A DNA stretch of 64,000 nucleotides from Guyanagaster necrorhizus (GCF_019112545.1 NW_025064923.1:124001-188000), one strand, 5' to 3'; shown: positions 10,242-26,641, numbered from the stretch's first letter. The notes: generated by a model not told the origin, from the sequence alone. Program-made: numbers and translations.

Positions 10242-11951
10242 TTAGATACCTGCGCCCCTCCAAGCACTTTGCAGAGCGATGCGGCGGGCCTACAGTAAAA
10301 TGAGATACTACATCCAAAGCAATAAGATATGAATGCTAACCTGATCAAGCGTGATAGAGTCTTCTCTCAACTCGACCTTTTGTCTGCCATCGTCATCGTC
10401 ATCATCATCGTCATCAAAGACTCCACGTCCGCGCCCAGTTCGCATTCCACCAAACGCTGCTTTCCCACCAGCCAGCGAGAAAGGCGTTGACGCCACTGCT
10501 GTGCCGAAGACACTGGCGTTTGCTGGAGCGCCAAATGCAGCGAAATCGGTGACCACCTTGCGTGGCGGAGAGCCCGTCGTGAACCCCTTGGAGGAGGGTG
10601 ATGTGGAAGGCGACCTAAGTGGAGAGCGTGGGGGTGTTGCCGGGGTATACGAAGCATAGCTGCCTCTCGCTAAATTTCCGCGGGCCTGAAGATATTTATC
10701 TGTGAAACGAGTGCCATTCACCTTGAAAACCCATCATGAGCAACGATCGTCTAACAACAGATGAAAACCTACCTTCTTCAATAGCGGACGAGCTTCTGCC
10801 AGCGAAGGAGCGTCTGAGAACACAGCAACATTATGCCGGGACTCTTCTGACTCCTTGTAGATGCTCTCTATAACCACCTTCTTCGTGCTTTCGTTTCGCA
10901 GTAGCAGCTTTTCATGCAGTTCCCTAGCGACATCATCGACGCTCTCGTTATTACCAATGATCCGCTGAGCAACAGCATGCCCCACTTCGCGCACTAATCT
11001 CTCCATGTCGAGGTTTTCGAGAACACTTCCGACGATGGCATGAGAGAGCAGGTCCGCTGTTGTCAACGGTAACATCAACCCCGAGGTGATATTAGTTATT
11101 GCTTTGTAGAAGTCGGTCGCATACTATGAGGTCCCACCTGAGGATCAGTGGGGAGACGTGCGCAAGGTTACTCACCTGATATCCGCTTAGAGCAGGTTCA
11201 CAAGCAACAAAAAACTAAAGAGGCTTAACAAAAAGAAAAACGTGTTTGGGATCAGAGGATAACATACCAGAGTAATTCCGCGACTAGCCATCATGCGTGC
11301 GACAACAAGGGGATCGTTCCCATCTGGCGACCCTTCATCGAAGCCTTAAGGAACATGAGCATTGATTAAAAATGATTGGATGGATCCTACCATCTCCGTA
11401 CTCCCCAATGCCATGAGGAGGGGCGTCAGCAATGAGAACAACCATCTTACTCGCGTTCTCCCTCCATTCCATATTGAGAGCCTCGACCATAGCAGCGGTC
11501 ACAGCTTCCGGTCCGTCCCCACCTCCGGAAGCATACAAGCCAGAAAGGTTCTTGTGCACCTTGCTAATATCAGAGGAGAACCCAAAGTTCCTGACTATGT
11601 ATGTGTGGTCCTGTGGAGGATGGTCCCGGAACGCTACCAAGCCCACCCGAAGGTCCTCTAGCGCTTGCAGTCGTCCAGACTCATAGATGGCGCCACAAAT
11701 TTGCTCGATATTCTTGGTAGCAGAAGAGATGTAACTTCCCTGGCTCCCAGTACAATCTTGCACGAATACCAAGTCCCTGCGGTAAGAAGAGAGGCCATTA
11801 AATAACGAAGGGGAGAACGAAAGAAGAAAAGACAGACTCACAGCATTTTCCTATGAGGATCCAAGCCATTTATCTGCTGGTAATGAAATGAATCGCCTTG
11901 AGGTTGCGACAAAGAAACGGGAATCGACTCGAAAATCATGTCCTCATCCAT
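10242..11951 (-). CDS. von Willebrand factor A-domain protein (VwkA-like VWA, no kinase)
   Basis: The protein begins MDEDMIFESIPVS. After a first intron it has a VWA domain with the metal-ion-dependent adhesion site DCTGSQGSY, followed by conserved strands (LRVGLVAFRDHPPQDHT, SGGGDGPEAVTAA, KMVVLIADAPPHGIGEYGDG, GITLFFVACEP). This is closest in my memory to the VWA domain that precedes the alpha-kinase of VwkA-type proteins. No kinase follows. Instead there is a helical middle region, a Ser/Pro-rich stretch (PATPPRSPLRSPSTSPSS) and an acidic run of aspartates at about 10390-10420 next to a GRGRG motif. The last exon (10242-10290 region) encodes ARRIALQSAWRGAGI. The function is unknown; the domain suggests protein-protein interaction or ubiquitin-linked scaffolding. 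Confidence 0.8.
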
Positions 11952-12271
11952 GGTGATGACACTCAATAGTTCAAGATTGACAATGAAACGAAAGGGCGTT
12001 GGTTCGTTCGAGTTCAGAAAGAGGCCACACCTTCAGAAATACTGAAGTGAGTAGTAGAACGTCAGAAAGAGGCCGTCACAACAACAATGAGGAAAATCGC
12101 TTGTTGAACCTGAAAGTGTATAATCAGAGACGGATCTTATGCCAATTCTGGGTGACAATGCTGTGACCCGTTGCCTCCACGTGTTTGCCATGACTCAGGA
12201 ATGCGTTCTCTCTCCTTCTGACACTCGTACTGAGCAATTAAATCTTTATTAGACAATTAATTATATATCTC
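11952..12271. other. Short intergenic gap
   Basis: This 320-bp gap lies between the start of the VWA gene and the stop codon of Gem1, both on the minus strand. It must hold the VWA promoter and the Gem1 3' end. I see no further gene. Confidence 0.5.
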
Positions 12272-14933
<2,662 letters not shown>

Positions 14934-15392
14934 GTCGAGGTGTGCGTCAACGACGGATGCGGGACGGAAGAGATGAGTGTATCAATTATCGTGCGTTGTA
15001 TGCCGGCCTGGAACGCGCTGTCGGGAAAGACTCCTATTTGGGACATCTGGGGAAGGGTCTGGCCTTGCCCGATTTGATCAACAATAAATTACCAAATTTG
15101 TACGGCTACCCGATTGGATATAAGCCTCATCTTGGCTCTCACCAGCTTTACCACTGTAAAGAAAATATTCAAAAAGGTTCCGGAGAAATTCAAAGAAATG
15201 AGCAAAGCCAGGCTGTCCTTCAATGTACTACTACTCTTTCGACGATGGTCTGGCACGGCATTTTCCGAGCTAAAGTACTCCTGTTTCGATATCATCTCAT
15301 CAACCCTGCATTCTCATGAGTTTAATTTGGGCGGCCTTAGGTTCATTTGTTAACTGACCATCACTTCTAACCATCCTTTAGGCGTCGTTGCA
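14934..15392. promoter_or_regulatory. Divergent intergenic region, Gem1 and F-box gene
   Basis: This 459-bp region separates the start codons of the minus-strand Gem1 and the plus-strand F-box gene. Open frames inside it are unconserved-looking and I reject them as genes. It presumably carries both promoters; no specific site is assigned. Confidence 0.5.
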
Positions 15393-16917
15393 ATGCCGTT
15401 ACTCGAATTACCCAACGACATTCTTATTTCTATCCTCCAAGAGCTCGAACTCTCCGGGCTCTCTGTTGTATCGAGAACATGTAAGGCACTGGAAGCGCTG
15501 GTCAGTTATATTCTTTATTCATAGACTGTCTGTTTTTAATGAAAACTTTCTTCTAGGTTAATAATTTTGGTTGGGCAGATTATCGTCGCAGACATCCAAG
15601 GCATTCCCACAGTCTTGCCTCTGCTCAGTCTCTGTGGACTTCCAAATTTCACGTTCGTTACGACACGCTGGCAGACCGTTCATGGAAGCACTCGAGGTGC
15701 AAGACAGACTTCGTCGCACGACCCCTCTCGCACCCTTGGAAAGGAAAGCTACAACCTGTCCTCGCCATTAATGATTCCCGGCTCGTCGTTGGTTCTGGAA
15801 CCACGATATACTTCTACATTTTCGTCGCATCAACTAGTGACGAAGTGCCATCCGTCGAATTCGAGAGAGCGGTTGTCTTGAATGGCCGTGGTGACCAGAG
15901 ACGCGACATCACGGCGATGACATTCATCAGCGGATTGAATGAGACGTTGCTTGTCGGTTTTCAGAACGGAGAGATAGAAGAGGTCGTATTCGAGGACAAC
16001 ACTGTGAAGCTATTCTCCCATGTCTTGTCAGATTTGCATTTCGGGGCCTTGGTTGAACACCTTTCCTATGACAACAATATGCTTCTATCCCTGTCTTCCG
16101 ATGGTTTAGCCGCTCTAACGAACCTTTCGGTGACGCCTTGCACTTCTTTCGGCGTAGAACTACAGAGACGAAGTTGGGTGTCTCATTTATGCATGCAGTC
16201 GTCTACCCCCTATGCAGCATATGGCACTTCCTCGGCCACTCCTTTAGCCATTCACTCCATTACAAATGGAGGCCTAACCCAGACGCCTACCGTCGTCCTG
16301 GGTATGAAGGGTACATCCACCACGACACCGTCGTCGGCTGTCTATGGCATTTGCCGTGCTCCCGTAGCCGCTCCATGGGGCTCCTCTCCTGAGATCATAG
16401 TTTCCGGATGGTATGATGGACAAGTTCGGTGCTACGACCTCCGATCGGCACTTAGAGGTCCTACCATCTCAGGATCACATTCCCCCCTGCTGCCCGTCTT
16501 GCAACTTTCCGATCCATTACAGTACGAGCCTATTTATTCCGTCTCATGTGGTGGTGGTTTTTCTAGCCACGTCGCAGCAGGCTCGGCACGCCATAGCGTC
16601 GTGTCATTCTGGGATATTAGATCCCCTGCGAAGGGATGGAGTGTCCATGCCCCGGGTAATGATTCATCCCCCGTCTACGATATAATTTTGGAAAGCTCTC
16701 GGCTTTTCGGTGCTACGCAGAGCCGACCGTTCGTTTTCGACTTTGTAAGTCACCTGCTTGGTACCTGGAGTAGTTACTAAAACTGCCGCTTCTTAAGGGG
16801 CCCGGTGTGTCTTCAAGGACCTACCCTCAGATTCCTCGTCTCGAACGGGATGGCCTCAAGAAAGGAAAAAAATTTGGATACTATGTCACTCAATACATCC
16901 ACAGACCATCAGCGTAG
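15393..16917 (+). CDS. F-box protein with WD40-like beta-propeller
   Basis: Three exons (15393-15500, 15557-16744, 16798-16917) give 471 aa. The N-terminus is an F-box, LPNDILISILQELELSGL...RTCKALEAL, the Skp1-binding element of SCF ubiquitin ligases. The rest is rich in beta strands. It has loose WD-like repeats ending in SGWYDGQVRCYDLRS, AAGSARHSVVSFWDIRS and RLFGATQSRPFVFDF, so a degenerate WD40 propeller for substrate binding is likely. The C-terminal exon encodes GYYVTQYIHRPSA. The target is unknown. Confidence 0.8.
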
Positions 16918-18997
16918 GGCCAGGAATTTGTCCGTTTTTCCTAGAGGTATGGATTTTGAAGGGACGGGACTACCTGAGACGGGATAGAGTGGCGGCCTCT
17001 TCAGTGACGAGTAGAACGAGATATTTTCACTTAGACGACAAGCATCGCATAATATTGGCACGACTTTTCGACATACCCTGCAGCATACAAAGCCGCAGCG
17101 TCCATCAAGGTTGTGTCAGAGAGGAAATTGTGCGTGATCTAGATACACGGTGTTTTCACCCTTTCTGCCTTTGAGCTACGCGGTCCCCTAGCTCAGGGAA
17201 CATGGATCTTCTACAAACGCTTTTATCTGACTTCGACATCCGGTGCCTCTCCCTCGGAGGATCAAGAATAGCAGAGTTTGGTTCTGGAATGAGTGTTCCT
17301 ACTGGGACACAATAACGACAGACGTACTTCAGGACTCTTACCGTGCAACTCAGTAAATGAAGAGAGCTGTCAGGTAATTGATGCGAGGAGATTCCCCCTT
17401 CGGCGAATCGCTGAGGAATTTGACTGCACTTTAGCCACGGTGTCTGCACAATAGGCCACCATTCATTCTACGTCTCGGCAGAAATGTCTTTCCTTTATGG
17501 CGCTAATACTACTGACAGATCAATCCTTTAAGGTGGATAGTACGGAGCGCGGAAACCTCTATTTCTGAAGAGAATCTTGCACCGGATTGGCGCGTCATTC
17601 AAAAGGCTCTTATCAGTGTCAAACATGAGAATAGAATGTCGTAAAAGAACGATACCACTTAGAGATTCGGGCACGACCTGCCACCGATTTTCTCATTTTT
17701 GCTAGCGCTGACACACGGAGACGTTCCCTCTCATTTTTCTGGTGGCAAAGTCATTCATAACACACAGAACTCGATTTCCATCCCTAGAGTCAAGTATTTG
17801 TGCAGTTGCGCGGAGGATACACATTACCGTGGCAAGAATAAGTGTCACGTTATCTTTCCTTTGATACAATGGAAGTGAATGCTTGTGAATCCTTCCGTAG
17901 ACGACGCCTTACATTCTTACGAGAAGGTAAGATTTAGGGGGGGAATTGGTTTGCGCCGTGCAAAGGCTTCAGGGGGAAAGGGGTGGTCAAGGATGGTTTG
18001 GGAGTGGGACTATCGAGAAGAGCAGTCTGAACATTCTCTGATCCGTTGAAGGAGGAAGCGAGGAATATTTTTCTTCTGTATGGACCATCATCTGGAAAAT
18101 GGGGGTAGCAGCCTTGCGATTCTACTAGGAGCCGGACAGACACCCGATTCCCCGTCAGGGTATACAAAAATGGCTTCACCAGTCCTACAATTAACACACC
18201 CAATAACAATACCAATACCATATACGACTGGGGTCTGCTACGTGAACGACTTCATCGCGCGCAAGCAGCTGGGGCTCGCGACGTTGGAGCTTCAGCAGCT
18301 GACTCTGGCTTGTAGAAGTCCCAGATTCGCCTCTGCATTTTCAGACTCATGGATGCTGGCAGATACCATCGACAACGTGGTACCTGGGGCGGGTGGGATG
18401 ATGTGAACATTAATATATCGATCCAAGCCTGCTACACTGTAAATAGACAAGCAATTTGATGGGCCAATCTAATCAACGACCTCAACATAAAAATAAACTT
18501 AACAAGAAACGAAGACATCTGAGCTTAAGACATCTGTTTGACTTCTTCAAGCTGGAGGGACCCGGCGTGAGTTGCGACCCATGCAACTTGTGGGCCCGCG
18601 TAGTGATAAGGACTATGCCACGACGGAACTCGCCGGCCGCTAGAAAGGAAGGTTATGTAAATACGAAGTATTCAATCTTTGCTTTTCAATGACATGCATT
18701 ACGCCGAAGATGGCCTAGGATGAATGAGAACATCCATCTGTCTCTAGATCTGTTGCTGCCCTATGAGATAGCGACTGAAAGCATGCCCTTCTCCGTAAAG
18801 CAGGAGGAAAATGTACAACGGAACAACTTCTCCCATTACAAACACGAGGGGAAAGTATACAGCAATAATAAAATGCCAGTTAAATGCAATGAATGTGGTG
18901 ATATACATAGTAAAAACAGATGGATGATAACAGAACGAAAATCCCGCATACAATGAATGGGAAAAATAAACCAAGACAAAACAACAACAATGCACTG
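16918..18997. other. Gene-poor region, about 2.1 kb
   Basis: I find no supportable gene. Short frames around 17934-18221 (minus) and 18080-18406 (plus) overlap each other, carry no recognisable motif and have no neighbouring exons in phase. The region separates two convergent genes, so it holds two 3' ends and otherwise appears empty. Confidence 0.45.
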
Positions 18998-21900
18998 TTA
19001 AGGTGTGACGATGGTCGGTTGTGTGAAAATTTTCGAAGGGGGCTGGGAGCGCCAATTAAAAATATGGCGCAAATCTCCAGACGGGGTCGTATCTGCCGGC
19101 TCTTTTGGTTCGACCAGCAAACTAGTAATATAATGAATATCAACTTGCACAATAAGGTACAGAGAGGAACAGACCTCCGACGATACAGATCCTGCAAGTC
19201 TCCATGATGCCGTGAATTCTCAAAGACATAATTAAGATATGCCTGGACTTCCGGTATTGCCTTGAGATTATATGGTGATTGGAACCGTTGCATATCTAGG
19301 AAAGAAGCTCAGTAAGGTCCTTGACCGCATGAAAATCGAGACGAACCTTGCACAATTCTGGCTAGTTTATGATACTTATTGAAATTAAGAAGTTTTTTGT
19401 CGGCGTTCAACGGGAATACCCGATGTGATGGATTCCCTTCACGACAGAAGGTCACATCAGTTAAGTACAAACCTTAACACAATTCCGTTAAGCGGAAGAA
19501 ACACGTATGACAAGTCAAGCGCACCAAGAAAAGGCACAGCAGGCGGTGCGGTATTCCGTAGCTTCGTCCGATACTCGTGGTAATTGCGCCCATGGTCGGC
19601 CAGACGACGCATAGCTTCTAATTGAAGTCTATTCTTTTGAGGTAGGCCCTGTATAGTGACAGTGTGAACATCAGATCATTTGATTAGAAGACAGAAACAG
19701 ACCATCCATGTTTGACGTAGCCGAGATATTGTTGATGAGTCGAACGCGGCCAACATCGAGCGAGAGGTGCTGTAATTATGAAGTGAACTACAGCGCTGTA
19801 GAGAGACTGTCAAGGATCAGAAAAGGAAAATTGCAAAGTGACTTACATCGGCTACTTTGATGAAGAATTTGACGAGAGCTGTTCGCTTCTTTATATCATG
19901 TTCGTTCAGAATACTCTCGGCGACCCATCCCGTAATGACCGTGCTGAGAGACGTCAGCGCCCTCACGTTAACAGGATGCTTAGCGCCTTCCTGTCCGCTC
20001 TCGAGAATTTCTTCTGGCTGAATGGCACAATACAGGGCGCACTCCATAATCGTGAGCTGTCGCGCAAGCTCCAGTGGATGGAAATCAGTGATAGATATCG
20101 ACGTAAAGTTCTTCGCACGTAGGGCCGCCATAAGAGTCTTCGTCATAGTAGGCCGAGGGATTTCAGACGCTAAGACAATGGTCGGAGGATTTATCGACAT
20201 TCCGGGATCACGCACGCGGTCGCCTCCCTTGGGACTTATGGTCAGGTCTTTGGTGGTCGAACGAACATCCAAGAGCTCCAAGATGCGTTCAGCTGGCTTC
20301 TGGAAGGTACTACGCAATGTCATTTCGACGAACTGTACAAGCTCTGGAATTGCCGAATCATCTGCGCCGGTACGCCAATATAATTCTACCCAGCTCTTGA
20401 TAAAATTTGACACGCGCATCCGAATGGGCAATATTTTCCGCTGGTGCCAGAGCTGCAGGTCTTGTTCAGATATGCCGTTAGGTGGTTCAAGTGTATATCG
20501 TTTGACCAGAGCATGGGTGAGTTCGACAGGGGTGCAGAACAATCGGAAAGTAAGGAAGAAAATGGCGGAAAATGCAGCGTCAACGATACTGTCGTGAGGT
20601 GTCATCCTCTCGACTAAAACGTCAAGAGTTGCACCAATTAGATGTCCATCGCTGTTGTACGCGACGTCATCAAGTGCATAGTCATGACTTGGCAACCATC
20701 CAATAGGACTAGGAGAAAGTTCCGGAATTGCTTGAAACGCCTCCGAAGGTAGCACAGGCAAATCGCCATTGATCATCTTATCTTCCACCGACCGACGAGG
20801 CAGAGTGTGCACGCTGCCCTCCCATGCCGTTTCATCTTCATCTGTCCCGATAAAGGATGATGGCGAACCAATATCATGTTCGACAGGTGATTGAGAAACG
20901 ATGATAGGAGATAGATATTTAGAACCGTCAGGCGTCGTCAAATTTGTAACTCCTGAGAAGATCGAAGACGACTTCGATATGGCACTGCTACTTTCAGATC
21001 CTGAAGACTCGTCTCCTAGCAGGCCATTCTGTAACGGGCGGTCATCGTCATCCGTTTGATGTCCATTTAATTCGACCATACTAATTGATTTGGAGACCTG
21101 ATGCTCTCCAGATTCGCCTGGCTTGAATAGTTGAGGAACAGGTGCTTCTAACGTCAGCACTTGAAGAATAAACGGCCTTTCACCCAACGATCGGCTAAGA
21201 CATAATTTGACGGCTGCGACACAATCCGTGCCGGCTTTCAACGCTCCTGTCGCCGACTGCAAAAGGGTTCGTTTCTCCTCCTCATCAGTCATAGAGGAAG
21301 GTAGTGGCATATTCAGCAGTCGAACAGACTCCGCCAAAGAGCTCGTCACACGGTATAACCCATCCTTTGCAGACTTGAGTTGAACGATCCTGTTATTAGG
21401 AGCAGGGTGCGATAGAACAGCTTCGACGATCGTCAGGAGCTTGCATACCATCTCCACTATTTCTCGCACGAGATCATACATATGTCCCGTACTTGACGCA
21501 TGAGACGAACGGGAATATGAATGAGCATGTCCAATAAAAGCAGCAATGGTGGAGAGATAGTGGTCGTGAGTAAATCGCAAGGCTTCCATGACTTGTGACG
21601 TTGTGCAAGGACCAGAAGGAAAGGGTGGCAGCGGAGGTGTAGTGGATGACTCCAACGACGAATATGAGGAGGAGGAAGAGGAGGTGCTGATGGCGGGCTT
21701 GTGTCGACGAAGAGCGCGTGGTGGTACTATCGGCAGGTTCTCCTGGCGCGTCTCGGAGTCCAGTGACCGACTGGGTAGCACAGGAATAGGATAATCGGAA
21801 TAGTCGAGATTTGGCCGACTGCGCAGCTCACTCATACTCTTCGCACGAAGAGAGTGAGTTGGCGACATGGGAGCATCGCGTGGATATGGGCGAGATGTCG

Positions 21901-23085
21901 GTGAAATTGGATGCGATTCCTTACCATCGCAGGGATTGTACAGCACATTTCGGTAATTCCACGCTTGTCCTTCAATGTCTACAGATGCGGAGGATGAACT
22001 GGATGAGTGTCGACGCTCGGGAAGCTCGACTCCACACTGCACGGCGACAGCAAGGAATCTGCGGACATGGGCAAATACTTGTCCGCCTAATCGCAGCATT
22101 GCATCGACTTCGAACTCATGCGTCTCGTCGTGTACGTATCTTTCAGAAGCCCGCTTTGCCTGCGCAACAAGTGAGGCAAGAACCGCGAGAATACCTCGGC
22201 GTTCCTGAGCTAAGACAGGAAATTGCTGCAGGATGGGACCGTCACGGAGTAAGGTGTCCGTGGCAGAGAATATGGAACGTACACATGAAATGATGCATGC
22301 TGTGGACGGTTGAAAGTGATTAATGCGGTTGGCGCGAACGGCATTTTGAAGGAGAGATAGTCCATGAAGTAATGGAACCATCAGTGGGGGACAGTATGAG
22401 TCGATGTCTGGCCCTAATGCCTCTTGTAGGGAATGTGGATGATGCAGTGTAGAGGGTGACCAAGACTTGGCGGAGGCAGGCGATTTAGTGTGTATGTGTG
22501 TTTGCGAACGCTACATGCGAGGATTCAGCACTGTGATCATGTAGTGAGATGCACGCTCACCACCGGAATTTCGGTTACATCTTCTGCTTCCTCGTCTCCA
22601 TCTGTGCTTGAGTTGACATAGTTGCTGGGAAACCATCCTCGCCTTCCTTCTAACTCGCCATCCCACCATCCACTAGCATCGCGATTAAGCACATGTATAA
22701 CTTGTCCAGCCCTGAATGAGAGGCAAGTCGCGCTTTGGTGTTGAGGACTGTAGTCATGCATGGCGAGGACGTAATCCGACATGGGCCCCAACGTCTCGTC
22801 CAGGTCAAGACTCGCAGAACGTAAAGGGGAGTTGTGAGGAGCATACGTAACCTCTGAGACGGAAAGGGACGATGAGGAAGCATTTGTGGAGGAGGATGTC
22901 GGAGAAACAAGAGACAGGGTGGATGATGATGAAGCGTTTGAGCTACTACGCGCTCTGTTCCCGAAGCTGGGACCAAGAGGAGATAGCATTGGCTGAGAAC
23001 TTGATGGATTCCGCGAGCCAGAAGAGGATCCTGCTACAGACGACACGGACGTGTCTATCCAAAGATGAGACTGAAACTTGGACAT
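18998..23085 (-). CDS. SH3-domain Ras guanine-nucleotide exchange factor (Cdc25-type)
   Basis: This protein would activate Ras by promoting GDP release. The N-terminal exon (22561-23085) is Ser-rich and then carries an SH3 domain (YVLAMHDYSP...GWWDGELEGRRGWFPSNYV). A long middle region follows (22510 downward). Then comes the RasGEF N-terminal module (GTLDVLVERMTPHDS-like GATLDVLVERMTPHDS, FLTFRLFCTPVELTHAL). The catalytic RasGEF domain follows: PLELARQLTIMECALYCAI, VKFFIKVAD|RCSSLHNYST, STISRLRQTW, YLTDVTFCREGNPSH, LNFNKYHKLARIV and FQSPYNLKAIPEVQAYL. The last exon ends in THIFNWRSQ-like residues and stop at 18998. About six small introns cut the catalytic domain. The order matches fungal Cdc25/Ste6 proteins, and I see no frame break. 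Confidence 0.9.
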
Positions 23086-24948
23086 ATTGTTGTGAAAATG
23101 AGTGTCAGGGATCGAGCGATGTAGTTCCTGGAATAATATAGGGCAAAACCAGGGTGATCAGGGTGCACGCGCCAAGAAGGTGCCAGAACAAGATAAAACA
23201 TACCGAGACCCGTAACACGATATTGAATGGATGCAATCCGATCCTAGAGTCGCTCCGCAAGACAAGAGATGTAGGTAGTTGGTACTGTGCAAAAGGCACA
23301 GTCGACCGTTGGCTGATTGATCAGGGACGGTAGGAATGTGTAGTTGGGCGCAGCAGCGCAGCGAGACCGTCTCGCTAATCGAGCAAGAGGTCGGAAAATG
23401 GCGCGTAGGATAGGCCAGCCGAAATTTAGACACCGCGAGATATATGATGCGGTTGAAATGGAGCAGAAGAGAATACGAGATACAAAATGAATTTACTGAT
23501 AATCCCAGACGAAGGAACGAAGAAAAGTGAAAAATAGCGGGTAAGGACGGTACTGGGAGCGGGAGTGAGTGGACCAAGGGAGAGGCAGGTGGCTGTACGA
23601 CGGCAAGATGGGAAGGTGGCAGAAATGAACTCCCAACAGGACCGACAGAATTCAACTTGCCATAACATTTCCAAATTTAGATGCACCTCCCACAAATTTC
23701 AAATTGGGTACTCCAAGGTGCATGTCCGCCATCACCGGTCAAAATCTTCCATCTTTAACTTCGCAGACCGTAGTACTGCAGACCCATACAGAACTTGCAC
23801 CTTCACAAGCAGGCAACTTTCAGCTGTACCTGCACTCATTTCGAAGGTGATTTTCCAGGTACCTAACAGAGAACAAGGACCGCGCTTCTCAAGTTCCAAC
23901 ATATGGATGTCGTATGACCAGCTGATTCAAACCGGTCTCTTTATGTACATAGCCAGAACGTTGGAGACACGGATCACTGCCCTAACAAACATTGGCAAGG
24001 ATACGAATACATACCCTCGTTTCCTTCAACTGTCAAATCAGTAGTGAAATGAGCACTTGCGCATAGAATTTTGTAGATTTTGCCGAAAAAAAAGAAAAAG
24101 AAAAGAGGTAGCTCGCACCCACGATGATCATCCTGTCAAAGTTGTTCAATTACTTGTGTCATGCCGTAAACATGCACTCCGAGGACTCGCGGGGATGTAC
24201 AGTCTTGTATGTATAAATTGCATGCATGTATTCAACGGAGAATGCTCAGTGTATTTCGGTCCTCCGGATTCTCATGCGTCCAAGACGTCCAGTCACTCGT
24301 GTCCTGATAGGCAAGTCTGATTCCAATAGGCTCCCGAATAAGTTGGTTGTGCTGCCGGTCTTGTTTCTAGATGAATAGTTTTTCGGACGTTGTCTGCCTC
24401 TCCCATAGATTCATCCTTCAGGATCGACCACCCCGCGTTTGCCTCAAGGTATACCGGGGTTCTGCAGCTTATTTAAGCAGCCGAAGGACCATGGATATGA
24501 TGAATGTTGGAACGTTGACCCCCAAGTAACGCCGGTACCAATTTCTATGCGTCCCATTGATTGGTTGAAACGTTTATCAACATCAGATGCTTTGATATTA
24601 TGTCGTCCGTCCATATGCTGGTCTCTCTCGTCTTTTCAAATGTCGTGTGTGCGAAATTATATATGATATTCTTTCGGTGCCGTCACGCATGGTGTGGCCA
24701 ATGATAAGGGATTTTCCCAAGGATTCTCTTGGGGTCTTCTCTTTCTGCGACCTAGGGAAAACAGAATTGCCGGTATGCTAAAATGCCTATCAAGAAACAG
24801 CGCTTTGCCGCGAGGATGCAAAAATTAAATGTGTCGGCTTTATCGGTGCCGTGAAGCAGTAGCGGAAATTGCCGGTATTCGAGTTCAGCCACAGGGCGGA
24901 GTCCGAATCTGAACCTTGTTCTGAAAAACTGTGCAGCTCCCCGGAAGA
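23086..24948. other. Divergent intergenic region, about 1.9 kb
   Basis: This region lies between the divergent RasGEF (minus) and H15-protein (plus) genes. It contains short A/G-rich tracts (around 24085-24110) and pyrimidine-rich runs but no gene I can support. It is long for this gene-dense window, consistent with a complex promoter for the RasGEF gene, but that is inference. Confidence 0.45.
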
Positions 24949-26641
24949 ATGCAGGCGACCGCTGCAATTCCTTTTTTTTCTTCTCTTCCTCATCCGCCAG
25001 GTAGATAAGAATTGCTTATTTGTCTAACGATTTTGTTTGATTCTCATGACTTGCAGCCGCGGACCATGACATCAAACGACGCTATCTGGCTCTTCTACCC
25101 CCCCAGCAAATAATCGAAATATGTTTAACCCTTGAATTCCATGTCCCTCTCTATGTCAAGAGTTCAGTCTGGCCGGCTGACATCAATGCTGCCATTGCAA
25201 CGATAGAAGGTCGACCGTCATCAAATGGAACACCTGAGGGTGACCCAAAGAACGACGATCTACCGCTGATGGACTCATTAGAGTATCCTACAGAGGCTGA
25301 CGAACCACCAGAAAAAGAATACCAAGAGCACGAAGACAATTCAGAAGATGACTCGCCTTCTGCAGAGGAATCAAAGACCCATGAAAGGCATCCGTCACCG
25401 ACACCGGTGCCGGAATCAAAAACGGCAACGTCAGTGACAACAACGACAATGGCAACGTCGGCAGTGGTGTCGCAAAGTCCCAAACCAGCTGCAACAGTGG
25501 TACCCACACCGATAGTGCGGCCAGCAGCATATCCACATCAGCCGTATGGTTACCACGCCTACCCTCATGCCTCTTACTATCCGCAACATGCTTGGCCCTA
25601 TCCTCATATTCCTTACCCACCGCCTCCGCCTGCACAGGTACCCAGTGCTTACCATCAACCCCCCGTGACCCCAGCGTATTCCCAGACATCATACCAAAAT
25701 ACGCCCCCACCGCCGTCGTCCGAACCTACCCAGACAGTGTTGGAAGATAACCTTCCAAGTTACGAGGACATGATCGTGGAAGCTCTCGTTGATGCGAACG
25801 ATTCAGACGGTATTGCCCCCAAGGACGTGTATGCATGGATGGCTGCACATTATCCGGTCCAGGCCAACTTTCGACCTTCTGCGAGCCAGGCTTTGCAGAA
25901 AGCCTATCGAAGGGGTAGGTTCAAGAAGAGCAGTAGTGGGAAATACCGACTCAATCCTGAGTACAAGGGCAATAATGTAAGTTTATTCTCCTATGTCTAG
26001 AGCCTGGCGTCACCTAGATTGTTCAACTGGTTTAGACTATTTCCCGTCGTCCTACGCGTCGCCCGCAAACGGTTAACAGTGCGCCTACATCAAATTCCTC
26101 CAGTCAACCGCGTTCATCGCCGTTCACTCATGCTCCTTTGATAAAAAATGGTACAAAAGGCGCCACCGCATCCCAGCGAACGCCATACTCTGCAGGATAT
26201 TCTGCGCCGTTCACGCCATCTGTGGTCAATCGTGCCGCAGTTGCATCGACAGTGGACACTTCAACAGGAGACATCGGTGACGCATATGCAGCTGCACAGC
26301 ACATCCTCAAAACGATCAACTTTGGTGAAAGCTTATTAGGCCTGTCAAAGAAATTCCAAGATACCGCAGCGCCAGTTACATCGGTAGCTGCCCCTGCAGG
26401 TGAAGCGATTACAATGAATGACGAAGATGATGATGACATGGAGTGGGAAGCAGGCATTCGCGCCCACTTACAAGCACAATTGGCATTACTGGCCGCTCAA
26501 CTCGCGGAATATGCACAAGAGTCACATCACGGTAATAGTGGCGTGGATACAGGTCAGCAACTTCCTCCGTCATCGGACACTGCCATGCCTGTGGATGACG
26601 AGGACGATGATGAAGACATGGATGAGGTTATAATTCCGTAA
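24949..26641 (+). CDS. Linker-histone (H15) domain protein
   Basis: Three exons (24949-25000, 25057-25976, 26036-26641) give 525 aa. A conserved N-terminal segment reads DHDIKRRYLALLPPQQIIEICLTLEFHVP across the first intron (quoted here only as its start and end; it begins near residue 20). A Pro/Tyr-rich region follows (YPHQPYGYHAYPH, YPPPPPAQVPS). The winged-helix H15 domain of histones H1/H5 comes next (LPSYEDMIVEALVDAND, GIAPKDVYAWMAAHYP, SASQALQKAYRRGRFKK, SSGKYRLNPEY). The tail has acidic clusters (DEDDDDMEWEAG, DDEDDDEDMDE), unlike the lysine-rich tail of true H1. I therefore read it as a chromatin regulator and not a canonical linker histone. Confidence 0.85.

Noticed and set aside
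14942..15319. Plus-strand open frame of 125 codons upstream of the F-box gene
   Set aside because: No motif, no splice partners, and it sits in the divergent promoter region.
17934..18406. Overlapping open frames on both strands
   Set aside because: They overlap each other, lack motifs and have low-complexity composition.
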